From Nematostella vectensis (taxonomy: Eukaryota; Cnidaria; Anthozoa; Actiniaria; Edwardsiidae), in NCBI RefSeq assembly GCF_932526225.1, contig NC_064044.1, positions 10,116,050 through 10,180,049 of the forward strand: DNA of 64,000 nt, in the 5' to 3' direction. This document shows positions 49,646 to 60,600 of this stretch, one piece after another (position 1 is the stretch's first letter; each line of letters starts with the position of its first letter). The translations under genes and the position numbers were made by a program. The notes under the pieces were generated by a model. The model had not been told where the DNA came from and did not search any database. It was given only the letters and a program-made list of their open reading frames with translations.

Positions 49646-50455
49646 AATAAAAATACTTTAGCATTTGAGTGTTATTGTCCCCTGGTTTCTCTTAGCATCC
49701 CTTCTTCCCTACGTTATATTATTCTTACATTCGAGCATGATACCTCGCATGTCTGGAATGGCTCGGCCCAGTCAGGGTCATTCAGGATTAGAACCCTTGA
49801 AATTACAATGATACAATTCGAAATGGATAACAGCTATCCCATATCTGATCGCTTTTCAGACCCTTTAGACTTTACCAAGAGATGTAAGTTTTAACAACCA
49901 ATAGGTTAGGGGAATTTCATTTGGGTTTCGAAAGTTTGATTTTACATAAGTTTCGATCAATATTTATAAAAAAAAAAATTTCGTTTTCTATGTATTAATA
50001 GAAACAGTTCGACTTTTGATGGTTTTAACAACACTTATGCTTATGCACCCTTGTCCCTCAGCCGCCGGAGTTTTGCTACAGGGGGTAAGGGAGGGGGATA
50101 GCCCCCCAAGGGGAGAGGGAGAGGGGAATAGTCAAATCATTCCGAAAATGAAAGGAGGTCCATTTGATCCCAAACTAAATATAGTACACTCTTTTTTATA
50201 TGAGAACCATTTTTATAAAACGTCCAGCCTGCGATTTCACCATATTTTAAAAAAATGCTAAAAACATGCCGAGGCTTAGATAGCAAATATTGCTTTTTTT
50301 AGTCCTGATGAGTTCTAAAAGGCAGAATCAGATTGTGGTAGTATCAACAACCTTATATATTATTGCTATTGATCATTTGTTTTATTCTTTTTCTAATAAT
50401 TCATTGAGTATTATATATTCATATACACTAAAATTTAAGAACATCATATTCATCC

Positions 50456-51171
50456 TTTCCCTGCTAGCAGAGGCCTCTTTTCTCTGTATTTCGCTGGGCT
50501 GGAGTTCGCGAGGAAAATATACCTCTGCCATGGGTCGAGACTGTTTCTGTTGCGCATGCGGGAGCGTTAATAAGCGACCGACGTGCCAAAACCCGTACCA
50601 TCGCGCTAAAGCTGTCAATATGCTTTGCATGGGTTTAGTCGGAAATCATGAATCAAACTCCGGTTAGATCTCCTCTTCGAAAAAAAAAACAACTGTTCGA
50701 TTTCAATCACCTAAAACGTCACTAAAAAGATTGAACAACAAACGCAGCAAAGACGAGTTTTGTCTTGTTTGTGGGATTAATTTCAAGACATCTGGGCAGG
50801 CGAGTTTCTTCGATGTAAATATCGCACAGTTGGATTCGAAGAAAATGTTACAAAACTTTTTGGTAAAATTAGATCAGCTATTCCCAGAAGAATATGCAAA
50901 ACCTGTAAACGGAAGATTGACTTGTTTGTCAAAAGAGAGAAAATTCTGAATGAAGATAAGGCATTGAATGGCTTCTTTTTATAATTCGTCGCTAGTCATT
51001 GTGGGCTCAAATAGTGGCCAGTAATTAATGAACGGAGCATGCGCTCTGGATCTCGTCCACGATCGTGGACGGCGGTTTGATCAAACGAACTTGCGATTGG
51101 CAGAGGTATCTTTTCCTCGCGAACTCCAGCCCAGCGAAATACTGAAAAAAGAGGCCTCTGCTAGCAGGGGG
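50456..51171. mobile_element. 716-bp DNA transposon with 8-bp target duplication (hAT-like)
   Basis: Termini CCCTGCTAGCAGAGGCCTC and its inverse extend inward for about 65 bp with few mismatches. Both sides are flanked by ATTCATCC (50,448-50,455 and 51,172-51,179), an 8-bp duplication typical of hAT elements. There is no transposase inside, only a zinc-finger-like segment (50,731-51,000), so it is non-autonomous. Confidence 0.82.
50731..51000 (+). pseudogene. Zinc-finger-like fragment carried inside the 716-bp element
   Basis: The frame reads KRSKDEFCLVCGINFKTSG, and after a shift near 50,895 continues ICKTCKRKIDLFVKREKIL. The CxxC...CxxC spacing resembles a small treble-clef zinc finger. 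The frameshift shows it is not functional as read. Family unknown. Confidence 0.35.
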
Positions 51172-51693
51172 ATTCATCCTTAAAATGCTCCAAAAATAAC
51201 GGCCCAGCCTCAACTGAAAATTAGACGTTCTTATAAAAAAAAGAGTGTAGTAGAGTATTTCATGAATTCCACGATAGTGCCTCCTGATTGCATCGTCGCA
51301 AGGAAGAAACATAGAATCTAATATTGACGATAATCAACTGATTCATATGCAGATAATAACACTGATATATTTTCATTTGTTCATGCCCTCGACGCGCAGA
51401 AGGTGGGGCGGGAAGGGGAGTTTTTAACGTTAAAAAACACAAAAATACTTTGGAAGAAAATACCATTTCAACATTAAAATTTTAAACAATAAACTGAAAT
51501 ACTACCATGTTCGCGGATTAAAGGCTGACTGAATCGAATTTATATTTCCGTCGGATCCGACGGCGAGTCGTGATAAAGTGTCAAGTGCTGTGCAAACTTT
51601 TTGATGCAAAATCACACAAAAAAGATGAGCCTAAAATTGACTTGAATAGCGCGGAAACGAGGCTCTGTGATAGGCTCTTATATTGCAAATTTA

Positions 51694-51826
51694 CCTTCCC
51701 CACTACTACTCCCACAATTCTTTGCGATGCGCGGGTAAAACCGAGGATGAAATTTGCAGTTTTGACGCCTGACCTCGGTTTCACACGCGTGTCGCAAAGA
51801 GTTGTGGGAAGTAGTGGGGAAGGGAG
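51694..51826. mobile_element. Foldback element, about 50-bp arms
   Basis: The left arm CCTTCCCCACTACTACTCCC through AACCGAGG pairs with the right arm CCTCGGTTTCAC through GTAGTGGGGAAGGG, with a loop of about 26 bp. Arm identity is about 85 percent. Confidence 0.75.
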
Positions 51827-51949
51827 ATGAAAGTGGAAATGCGTTCTGTTCAATCAATCGGTTTGTAGCCCATTCCTGTGCCACTATTATGCCCATTGAA
51901 AATGTAATGTAATGTTTGGCATTTGCGCTTCACATGTGACTGACTTTAT

Positions 51950-52204
51950 TCGTCAGTGTGTAGATACGGACTGCTCCACGCAGCTTACAAACATGAGTGT
52001 TGGTTAGAATGTGTAAGCACTGTCACTGAAGATGGCACCACGGGCCAGCGTCCCCAGCGGTTCTTTTACGTCCCCCAATACACGGGACCTCAGGCTTAAC
52101 CTCCTTATCCGAGAAGACGTGGGATTCACAGTTCTGACTAGGGGCCGAACCCCGGACCTCTTGCTTGAGAAGCGAAGCCCGTACCACTAAGCTATCGCTC
52201 TACT
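51950..52204 (-). mobile_element. tRNA-derived SINE
   Basis: On the minus strand from 52,204 the sequence starts GTAGAGCGATAGCTTAGTGG (A box TAGCTTAGTGG) and has GGTCCGGGGTTCGGCCCC (B box), the two RNA polymerase III promoter parts of a tRNA. The body continues with a GGGACGTAAAAGAACC motif (plus strand GGTTCTTTTACGTCCC) shared with 56,515-56,660. It is not an intact tRNA. Confidence 0.65.
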
Positions 52205-53150
52205 CTCCGCTCATTCTTATTTCGCCGCACTTAAGGGCGGCGTTTATTCGAGTGTGCAACAAGGAAAAACCCGATGCGAAAAAAAAAGCGCGCTAAAAGT
52301 CAAGAAAAAACGCTGGTAAAAAACAGCAAAACATCACGTTTTTTTATATATTTCACTCGCACACTTTCAAGTCAACTAAACATACAATACAACCCCGATA
52401 CTTCGAGCTTAGTTTTTGGACACTATTTTGAGGTCATCCAACTTTCCCGGCCGCTGTTTTCCTCAAACCCAGTTACCATTCCCGTTCCTGGAATCAAAAT
52501 ACCGTCCCCTTTATAGGACCTTGTTTACAGAGATGAATATTGACCTAGAAGACCCAGCATTTTCTTGCGGTCATCCTGCAAAGAGTTTACACGACAAGTA
52601 CTCCTGCCTAGAAAATTTTCTTACAAAAACACAGTAGAGAGGTTTAGCAGGCGAAACGGCAACGGCTAGAAGGACGCGACCGAAAATGTTTTAACTTTAA
52701 GCCCTCAATTCTAAACTAGTACGTATAAAGAGTTCAAACGAAAACTAGAGCCTTTGGGAAAAACAGATAGTTGGGTTTGCAGAGGAAACATCCCTGTCCT
52801 CGAAAGACAGTGGGGACCTTACGATTTACGATGGCGGAGAGTCTACGACGGCAAACACGCAAGATTTGACCGGGCGATATTTTTCTTTTAGCGCGCGGAG
52901 AAACAACATGTGCGCTGTCGTAGACTCTCCAGCGTCGTGAATCTTAAGTTTTTTCTCCGGCAGTGGTTTCGAGGGAAACGACTGAAATGTATCAGAGAAT
53001 TTTCCAATGTTTGCAGTCGCTTTCGTCTTTGCCGTTGCCCTTGCTAAAATTCCCTAATGTCTTGGGCAGCAGCGCTATGGAAATACCCATAGAGAAAGCA
53101 CTCGAAATTCCACACAATACAAATAAACAAGATATCAGCGGCCCAGTGTG
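52205..53150. other. 3' flank of the SH3 gene
   Basis: Minus-strand 3'UTR is expected from 53,150 downward, but no AATAAA was seen. Near 52,830-52,845 and 52,915-52,930 GAGAGTCTACGACGG and GTCGTAGACTCTCC form an inverted pair. Confidence 0.35.
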
Positions 53151-56100
53151 TCAACACCATGTGCTATATTTAGACTCCAGTATGCTGGCACTATCGGGGT
53201 CCCTGTGGTCCACGTCACCGAAAGATTCCTGGGAATCAGTTTCCCAGTCCTCTTTCACGTAGCTGTGAAAAGTGCAGAGCGGGTCCTGGAACCGAACGGC
53301 TTGCGTACTGCTGGTCTCCGAGGTAGAGCTCGCGGACTCAACACTACAGGGGGTTTCTTCTGAGTAAAACAAAAATACAATAGATTCCCCATGATGGTGA
53401 TGACAAAAGCATGGTTCCATTCTTCCCTCCCCTTGCCCTGGCCATCACTCACCCCGCATGGCGATGTGGAGCCAGGAGCGGTAATAACATGGACCCTCCC
53501 TGTCCATCTCTCCTCATGCCTCCCCCTGGGCGTGGTCACTCACCTTTCATGGCGATGAGGTGCTAGGAAAGGTAATAACATGGACCCTCCTCTTCCTTCT
53601 CTTCTCATGCCTCCCCCCTCCCTCTGGGCGTGGTCACTCACCTTTCATAGCGATGAGATGCTTGGAGAGGTAATACAATGTACCCTCCCCTTCCTCCTCT
53701 TCTTATGCCTCCCCCTGGGCGTGGTCACTAACCTTTTATGGCGATGAGATGCTTGGAGAGGTAATACAATGTACCCTTCCCTTCCTCCTCTTCTTATGCC
53801 TCCCCCCTGGGCGTGGTCACTAACCTTTCATGGCGATGAGGTGCTTGGAGAGGTAGCTGCATGGCACGAAACCCTCTCCTCCCCTGGGCGTGGTAACCCA
53901 CCACCAGTCATCGTCATCCCTGTTCAAGACGTTAACAACGTCCCCCTTAGTCACGCTCACATCATCCTCGGCACACGCCTCGAAATCATACAGCACCATC
54001 GCTTTGAAATGCGGTAGTTTTTGAAAGAGCGTCGGAGTAGGGTCGTCACTTTCCGAACCACTCCGATTCCAGCTCGTGACTTCGGGAAAATCCGACGGAC
54101 TGGCTTGAAGAAATGAGACATCTTTCTCAGGTAAGTCCAACACTGTTGTCGTAGTTAAATAAGGTATTCTCCCATTAATTGTGACTCCAGGCGAGTTTTT
54201 TGGAGTTGATCGGACACTTTTAATGTTTTCAATTCGAGAAAAGTCCGAAAGAAAACGAATTCTAAATGATTCTTCTTCGCTTGATGACGACGAATCATTG
54301 CCGAGTATCCCTTCGTCGCTTTGGCTCCTTTGTTTCAGTCCTGTAAAGCCTGGTAACGAGCTCAGTTTAGTGGCATGCATTTGCGTCTCTGATGAGCATC
54401 GTGTCATAGTGTTCCTTTTTGTGTAAATTTGGTCACAAAGGACGTCACTTCCGGCGGAAATGAATTGATTATTGGTTATAGTAGTGCACTCTACACCGTA
54501 CTCAGCCTTGCGCAAAGGCAAGGAGCAGTAGCTAAACGGAATAAACCCTCGCCGTCCGTTGCTATTGACAACGAGGACCCAATCATCTTCGCGATATAAG
54601 ACAACCACCATTTCTCCTTTGACCACCTTTAGCTCCGAGTTCTCCACCGGTTCAAAATTCCACAAGACTCGCACTCTTAAGCGCGCGGGGCATCTTGGAC
54701 TCGCAGATGCTAATTTTATTGCGAGCTCCGTTTTGGAGAGGTCTGGTGATGCCCCTGATCCCGCGGTACCATGACTACTTATACCGCTATCGTTATCGTC
54801 GTCGTCATCCAGGTCAGCAGTTTTGCCCTCGTCGCTGCCGCTGACTAGTAGCGGCCTGAGTGTTTGCAGTCGTCGTTTTCTTGCTCTCTTTAATGTATAA
54901 ACTGAAAAAAAACGAAGGGACATAGGCATGAGAGAATGATCTTGTTAGCGTCATTCTTGACATCCGATAAAAAACAGTTTGAGAAAGCATCCATTTCCAT
55001 CGGCAAATTTGGGGTAGCTAATCAGACATTTTAGATTGAATTTGGTAAATAAATAATAAGACTTTTCAGATATTTTTGAAATATTATCACATAGTGTGTC
55101 GTCTAATATTTAAAGAAAACATTGACAAAGGTGTGGCTGACAGAACTGCGAAGACAATGTGAGGTAGAAGTTTAGAATGGAATTTTTAAGAAGAAGAAGA
55201 GACCAAGAGATCTCCGCGGTCGCAATGCGGTCGTCAATATAGAAAGGGTTAGGACTCGTATGTAGGTCACACTATATTGATGGCTACATGAAGTACCAAC
55301 CCGGCTCCCAAAAGTCCGCTGAAAAACGCTAGAGAACGTTACAGTATTTCCCCGCGTTTTTTTTTTATCGTGGAAAGAAAGAAATCGCTGGATAATCGCC
55401 CCGTATAGGCGTGCCCATACTATAGTAATCCAACGCAAAACCATAGTTTGACTGCCGTGTGTTGCGAAGCATATCAATCAATGGCTGTCGTTTTTCTAAA
55501 TGGTATAAAATAGCCTGGGGCGAGCGCGCGGGAGACCTGTGATATTCTAAAACGATAGGGACTAGGCTCCATTTCCAAGATGGCTGCCAGCAAAATCGTA
55601 GTGAACACGAATTCCTGCAAGTTTACGAGGAAATTCTCGATTTACAAAGTTCCAGAGCGATAAAAAAGCAAAAAAAAAAAAATATTGAAGCGGGACTCCC
55701 AAATATGGTATGTAGTGCTTAATAAGGAAATGACCGAGCGAGCTAGAAAAACGACAGTTTTTAAGACAAGATTGACTGATATGGCTGCAAAGTCCGCCTT
55801 ACCCACTCCCTGTTAGTTTAGTAATAAAATAGCGGCGCCAGCTCCGCTCTTCCTTTCCCCCTTCTATAGTCCAGTTTCGAATTCTAGTATGCCCGCTTGA
55901 CAGACGCACTAAGGAAGCATAAGTTTTTAAATTTCATGCAAATACCAAAGAAAATCCCCTGGAACTTCCAGACCAACATTTGTCATGATGTTTTCGATTT
56001 GCAAAATGTTTGCCGGAAACCGAGGCTCGCTCTGTATTTATGCGTTCTCAGGGACGGACCATTTGATATTAGACGGGGAAACGGCTGATTCCCCCCCCAA

Positions 56101-58239
56101 ACAAGAGCGAAGCTCAGGCCTTAAAAATAATCGAGCAAACATAGCCTAGGTTCGGTTTCCAGCCGTGGTGGCTTCGGCGCGCCCGCGATCCTCTCCAATC
56201 CCGTCAGTAAAGGAGCAGCAGGTGACATATACAGTATAACCTCGGCTGGAAACCGAGGCAATAGTAGACTGGCAGACAAAATTGCCACATCCTTCAGGGA
56301 AAAAAAAAACGAACAGAAACTGCCCGGAAAAATAAGGAAAAATAAATAGCACTACCCCCGTCAAATGTAATGTCAAGCGGGTAAAGTGAAATTCTAATTT
56401 GGGTTATCCGTTTAACATGATGAAAGATTAGACAGGACCAGAGAGATGATTTAATTTATTTATTTTTCTTTTATTTATTTATTGAATTTCCACCAGTTAT
56501 ACTGCTGTGGAAGGCACAAAAGAGCTAAGCCCCAATATAAGTGCCCCCTTGAGTGTATTGTTAGTAAGCATTGTAAGCACTTTCACTGGGGGTGGTCACC
56601 GCCAGAGGGTTTTTGAGTCCCTAGTGGTTCTTTTACGTCCCTCCGATTCGTGTTTAAAGCAAACAGATTTCAAGCAAACAGGATTGCAGAAGATAAGTGC
56701 GGGAGGGGGGAGGGGGTTCTATAATGCAAGCCATTGTCGCAAGCATTTCGATTTATTTTGCCGATTACTTCTCGAGAGTAATTTTAACGTCATCTCATAA
56801 AAGCCACCACCCGCACTCGATAATACTGTTTTCCCGCGCTTTCATGGCACGTTGCTACACAGGTTGCCCAAAGGCTATGTTACCATGGTGATTGGGAGAA
56901 AGAGAACGGTCGGACCAGTTTTAACAACAGGTTGCGAACTGAGTAAAGATACAAAATTAAAAACAGAATATTGCAAGGAAAAACAAAATTGCCGATACAT
57001 AAATATTCACCGTGCACAACACAAACAACATGTATTTGAGACGAAGATATGTTTAAACCTCTTTCTATTGTAGATGAGGTGGTTTTCAATATTAGACCGC
57101 GTAGACTCCCACAAATAACAAAGCTAGTACCAAGCAATTACTTATTTCAGGGAGCTAAGTAAAGTGTGCAAAGCACCTCCCTTTCTACATCAGCCGCCGA
57201 GGGTATAATTATGTATAGGGCACTTAAAACTTTCTTCTCATTCGTTTTCTTTCCGTGGATTTATTAACATATCAGAAAGCTTACCGTAGATCCTACTACG
57301 AGGATAAGACAAAGGATTAATTCCAAGTCTTAATAAAGAAGTAAAGGCCATTCATAATGTATTCATAAAAGAACAATCGCCGCTAATTACAGCTCAAGTG
57401 TGAATAGACGCGCTTTTAGGAGTAGCACTTGAGAATTTTATTTCACCCGTGTTATTCGGTAGGAGTAAGAAATTTTCTCGCCGACTTCATATGTCTGCCA
57501 GAGGAATGTAGGGATAAACAGGAAAAGATTCAATCTTCTTTCACTGTTAATTAATATTTGTTTTCAAAGTGTCATCCCGGAAAAAGTTGTCATAAAGGAT
57601 TGGTGTTTCACGAAAAGTAAATTTGCATTTAGCCAACTCTATTAATGGTCTTTCACCATAGAAGAACGCTTTTAAGCCAGTAAACTCAAGGCAATCAGAG
57701 AAAACCGGGGCTATTTTGTGTAGCATAGGATACTATAGAGTTCATACTTAAAGAAATATTTTCTAAAAATAGGGAAATAGATTGGTAATTTTATAGCATA
57801 GAACAGGGGCAGTGATGTTGTGTAGAATGTTTTGAATACAAAAGAACATGTACAGTAAAGACAGGTATTACATGTTTCTATGAAAAGAATAGCGTGATAT
57901 TTTGGTGTTCCATAACGCTAAAACCATTGTTTTAAAGGTATTTCACATTAAGAGAATTTGCAGTTCTAAAATGCAAACGCTTATGTAATTATTGGAATTA
58001 ATTTAAAAAAAAAAGAACACAAGAAATCTCCGTTAAGACAAAAGACGGTGGTTTTTCATCGCAATAAAAAAACTAGCCTTTATCGGGTGATATATTACGT
58101 GTTATTTAACCTTCCCGGCTTCCGCTGTTTTATGCCATTCAATTAGAGAAACACGAGAGAAATACTGAAAATATGAATGGAAAATGGTACATTGGATAGA
58201 AAATCGAAACCATTACTCACCGCACCACTTTCGAATCAT
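53151..58239 (-). CDS. Two-SH3-domain adaptor protein, 434 residues
   Basis: Three exons agree in phase 1: 58,221-58,239 (MIRKWC, donor GTGAGT), 53,825-54,901 and 53,151-53,359 (stop 53,151-53,153). After a basic KRARKRRLQ stretch and an acidic DLDDDDDN tract comes SH3-1 (about residues 80-135: VLWNFEPVENSELKVVKGE, DDWVLVVNSNGRRGFIPFSY). A long serine-rich linker follows with SQSDEGILGND and SSSSEEES, then SH3-2 (about 305-365: AMVLYDFEACAEDDVSV, DDDWWWVTTPRGGEGFVPCSYL). The C-terminal exon is acidic and Ser-rich. Both SH3 domains keep the ALYDF-, WW/W- and P..Y-type ligand residues. It is probably a cytoplasmic scaffold; resemblance to Dlish-type proteins is a guess. The tiny first exon is supported by phase and donor only. 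Confidence 0.8.
53380..53860 (-). repeat. 91-98-bp minisatellite copying an SH3-gene exon end and donor
   Basis: Counting the true site at 53,825, five donor-like sites on the gene strand end at 53,825, 53,733, 53,642, 53,544 and 53,453. The first four repeat CATCGCCATGAAAG/GT(T/G)AGTG nearly exactly; the last is more diverged (CATGCGGG/GTGAGTG). Units include about 30 nt of coding sequence (CTCTCCAAGCATCTCATCGC) plus intron with GCCCAGGGGGAGGCAT. Confidence 0.88.
55484..55680 (+). repeat. Dispersed repeat copy
   Basis: GTCGTTTTTCTAAAT, AGCCTGGGGCGAGCGCGCGG and TGTGATATTCTAAAA recur in the same order on the minus strand at about 20,215-20,095, and a downstream TTTACG(A/T)GGAAATT(C/T)TCGAT segment matches too. 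It lies in intron 1 of the SH3 gene. Confidence 0.75.
56515..56660 (-). mobile_element. SINE body fragment
   Basis: GTAAGCACTTTCACTG and GGTTCTTTTACGTCCC match the body of the SINE at 51,950-52,204 in the same orientation. The tRNA-like head is absent. Confidence 0.5.
58221..58239 (-). CDS. First coding exon of the SH3 gene (19 nt)
   Basis: ATGATTCGAAAGTGGTGCG is followed directly by GTGAGT, and its phase 1 end joins the acceptor at 54,902 in frame. A TATAAG hexamer lies on the same strand at 58,304-58,309, a plausible distance upstream for a core promoter. Confidence 0.55.
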
Positions 58240-59459
58240 TGATGGCTTTTGATTGAATCGAGTCTCTATCACTCACTGGATATGACAGGCATCGCTCGGG
58301 ATTCTTATAGTACCCAGGCGATTTTCAAAGAAAGGCGAAGACCATTCAATTGACAGTTGCATCCAAATAAACTTCTCTGATTGGTCGAGATGTTATTTTT
58401 TCAATGGTGATTGGTCGCCATGTTATCCTTGTCAATGGATAGAACATTATCAGCGGAGAATAAGTAATGTTTTTTGGCACATTAGGATCTAGATACCAAA
58501 GCCTTTCGCCCGGACCAAGAATAGCATGATATGCAGGGGGATAACAAAGTAAATTGGTTAATCATGGAATCTCCTTACGTAAGTTACCCACTTCGGAAAC
58601 ACTTTAGAATGCGCAGATCTAGCGCTATTTTGGACTAAAAGGGTCTTAGCAGAAATAGACATAAAAAGGCGGGAAAGACAAAAGTGTATCTCTTCGAGTT
58701 TTTTTTTTTATGGCAGAATGGACATTCATTTAACAGGTTGTTTCAGAGAATGTGTCACAACCTGCAGTGGTTTATAGGTAACGTATACATGGCTGAATAC
58801 TGCCCTCTAAAAGCCATGTTAATTTTTAGAGCTACATAAACATGAGGTATATAAACATGAATGAGCAAAGAATTAAAGCTTTCTTTTTGGTTTGTTTTTA
58901 TTTACGCTTATTCATTTGAATGATGCCCAATAAAATACTGCTGGTTACGGCACATATTCTCAGAGTGCAGCCTTATTTGTTTAAGGTGTACACTGCCGCG
59001 GGATGAACTCGCGAATTAAATAGCTAAGATGAAATGAAGAATATCTATCATAAACACACGGCGTCGGGCAGACGACCGGATGGGTAGACAGACGGGCACT
59101 GAATCAACCTTGATAAAGTAGTTTTTCGCTTGCGCGCTTCAGTTTATACCAACGATTGGAGTTACGTGACGCTACCAGAAGTTCGTGGTGTTTTGACAAA
59201 TACTGTGACTCTATCTCTTACCTCACTCCGTGTATCTACAGGATTTTATAAAGCGCGCGAGCGTGCGTGTGTGTGTGTGGGGGGGGGGGGGGGGGGGGAG
59301 TCAGAGGGTGTGGGTATTTATAAGTTTGATACTTGCTTTCGTATAAAACAAAACAAGCACACACGATTTCTACTTTCCCAAGGAGCGTGGATGTCCACCG
59401 AGCCCGCCCCTCCTGATTCCCGAATACACGAAGGCACGACGAACGAACAGCTCTCACAC
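58240..59459. other. Upstream flank of the SH3 gene
   Basis: No coding region was recognised. Near 58,375-58,425 TGATTGGTCG(A/C)GATGTTA appears twice. A GT tract followed by a run of about 20 G lies at 59,266-59,299. Confidence 0.4.
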
Positions 59460-59461
59460 CC

Positions 59462-59800
59462 GAAGACGCAACAAACGAACCGTTCTTGCACCGCCGAACA
59501 GCCGAAGATGTGAAGAACAAATACTCTCGGACCACCGAACAGCCGAAGACGCGACGAACAAATATTGTCGCACCACCGAACAGCCGAAGACGCGACGAAG
59601 AAATGTTCCCGCATCGCCGAACAGCCGAAGATGTGACGAACAAATATTGTCGCACCACCGAACAGCCGAAGACGTGACGAACAAATGTTCTTGCACCGCC
59701 GATCAGCCGAAGACGCGACGAACAAATGTTCTCGCACCACCGAATAGCCGAAGACGCGACGGACAAATATTCTCGCACCACCGAACAGCCGAAGACGCAT
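59462..59800 (+). repeat. 41-bp minisatellite, array 1, about eight copies
   Basis: The unit is GAACAAATATTCTCGCACCA plus CCGAACAGCCGAAGACGCGAC. Both strands stay open, giving spurious repeat ORFs. Confidence 0.92.
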
Positions 59801-60077
59801 ATCAATATTTGGGTGACCTTCAAACCCGCTCGGTCAATCTCTGGGAGGCCTGGGTCTAAGGGCTTTTCAAGATTAGTGAGATGAAAATTTAACCAAGCTG
59901 TCAGGTTTTTTTGGACAAATTCTTGCCACGAGTTTCAAATTGACAGGAATCAGCATTTTTCACCATATTTTCTGGAGATCAGGGAGCGAGAAAACTTTAG
60001 CTCTTCTAAATATGGGCATCAATGACCATATAAGGCAATGCAAACGAAGGACACTATCCTTGGGGGATATGTTTGAT

Positions 60078-60300
60078 ATGCGACGAACAAATATTCTCGC
60101 ACTACCGAACAGCTGAAGACGCGAGAAACAAATATTCTCGCACCACCGAACAGCCGAAGACGCGACGGACAAATATTCTCGCACCACCGAACAGCCGAAG
60201 AGACGCGACGGACAAATATTCTCGCACCACCGAACAGCCGAAGACGCGACGAACAAATGTTCTCGCACCGCCGAGCAGCCGACGAAGCGACGAACAAATA
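60078..60300 (+). repeat. 41-bp minisatellite, array 2, about five copies
   Basis: Same unit and orientation as array 1, separated from it by about 280 bp of unrelated sequence. Confidence 0.9.
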
Positions 60301-60325
60301 ATATTGGAACCGCCTAAAGCCTGGT

Positions 60326-60600
60326 TTCCATATAATCGTCTCCGTCGCCTCAGTTATCTCTGTCACTTCATTTCTTCTTCTTTTTTTTTTTTACGCGACT
60401 GTGTCTATTAATCAAATGGAAAATTCAAGTGATCGCTAGAGACGAAAGAAACGACAGACGCGACTCGATCGTCCAGGATACAATCTAGTAATATCGAGGA
60501 CGATCGGTTCGCTTCTGTCGTCTCTAGCGATATCGCTTGGACGTTTCTCAGTCACGTGAAAAACAACTGAAGCGACTACAAAGGCGACAGATTATATGGG
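60326..60600. mobile_element. Foldback MITE of about 275 bp
   Basis: Termini CCATATAATCGTCTCCGTCGCC and GGCGACAGATTATATGG pair, and inner arms (GATCGCTAGAGACGA..., TCGTCTCTAGCGATATC) also pair, so nearly the whole element can fold. It starts about 25 bp after the second 41-bp array. Confidence 0.7.

Noticed and set aside
52130-52204. A tRNA gene
   Set aside because: A and B boxes are present but the acceptor stem does not pair and a repeat body follows, so it is a SINE head.
59236-60411. Repeat-protein-like ORFs on both strands
   Set aside because: Translations of the 41-bp minisatellite; no start context or domain.
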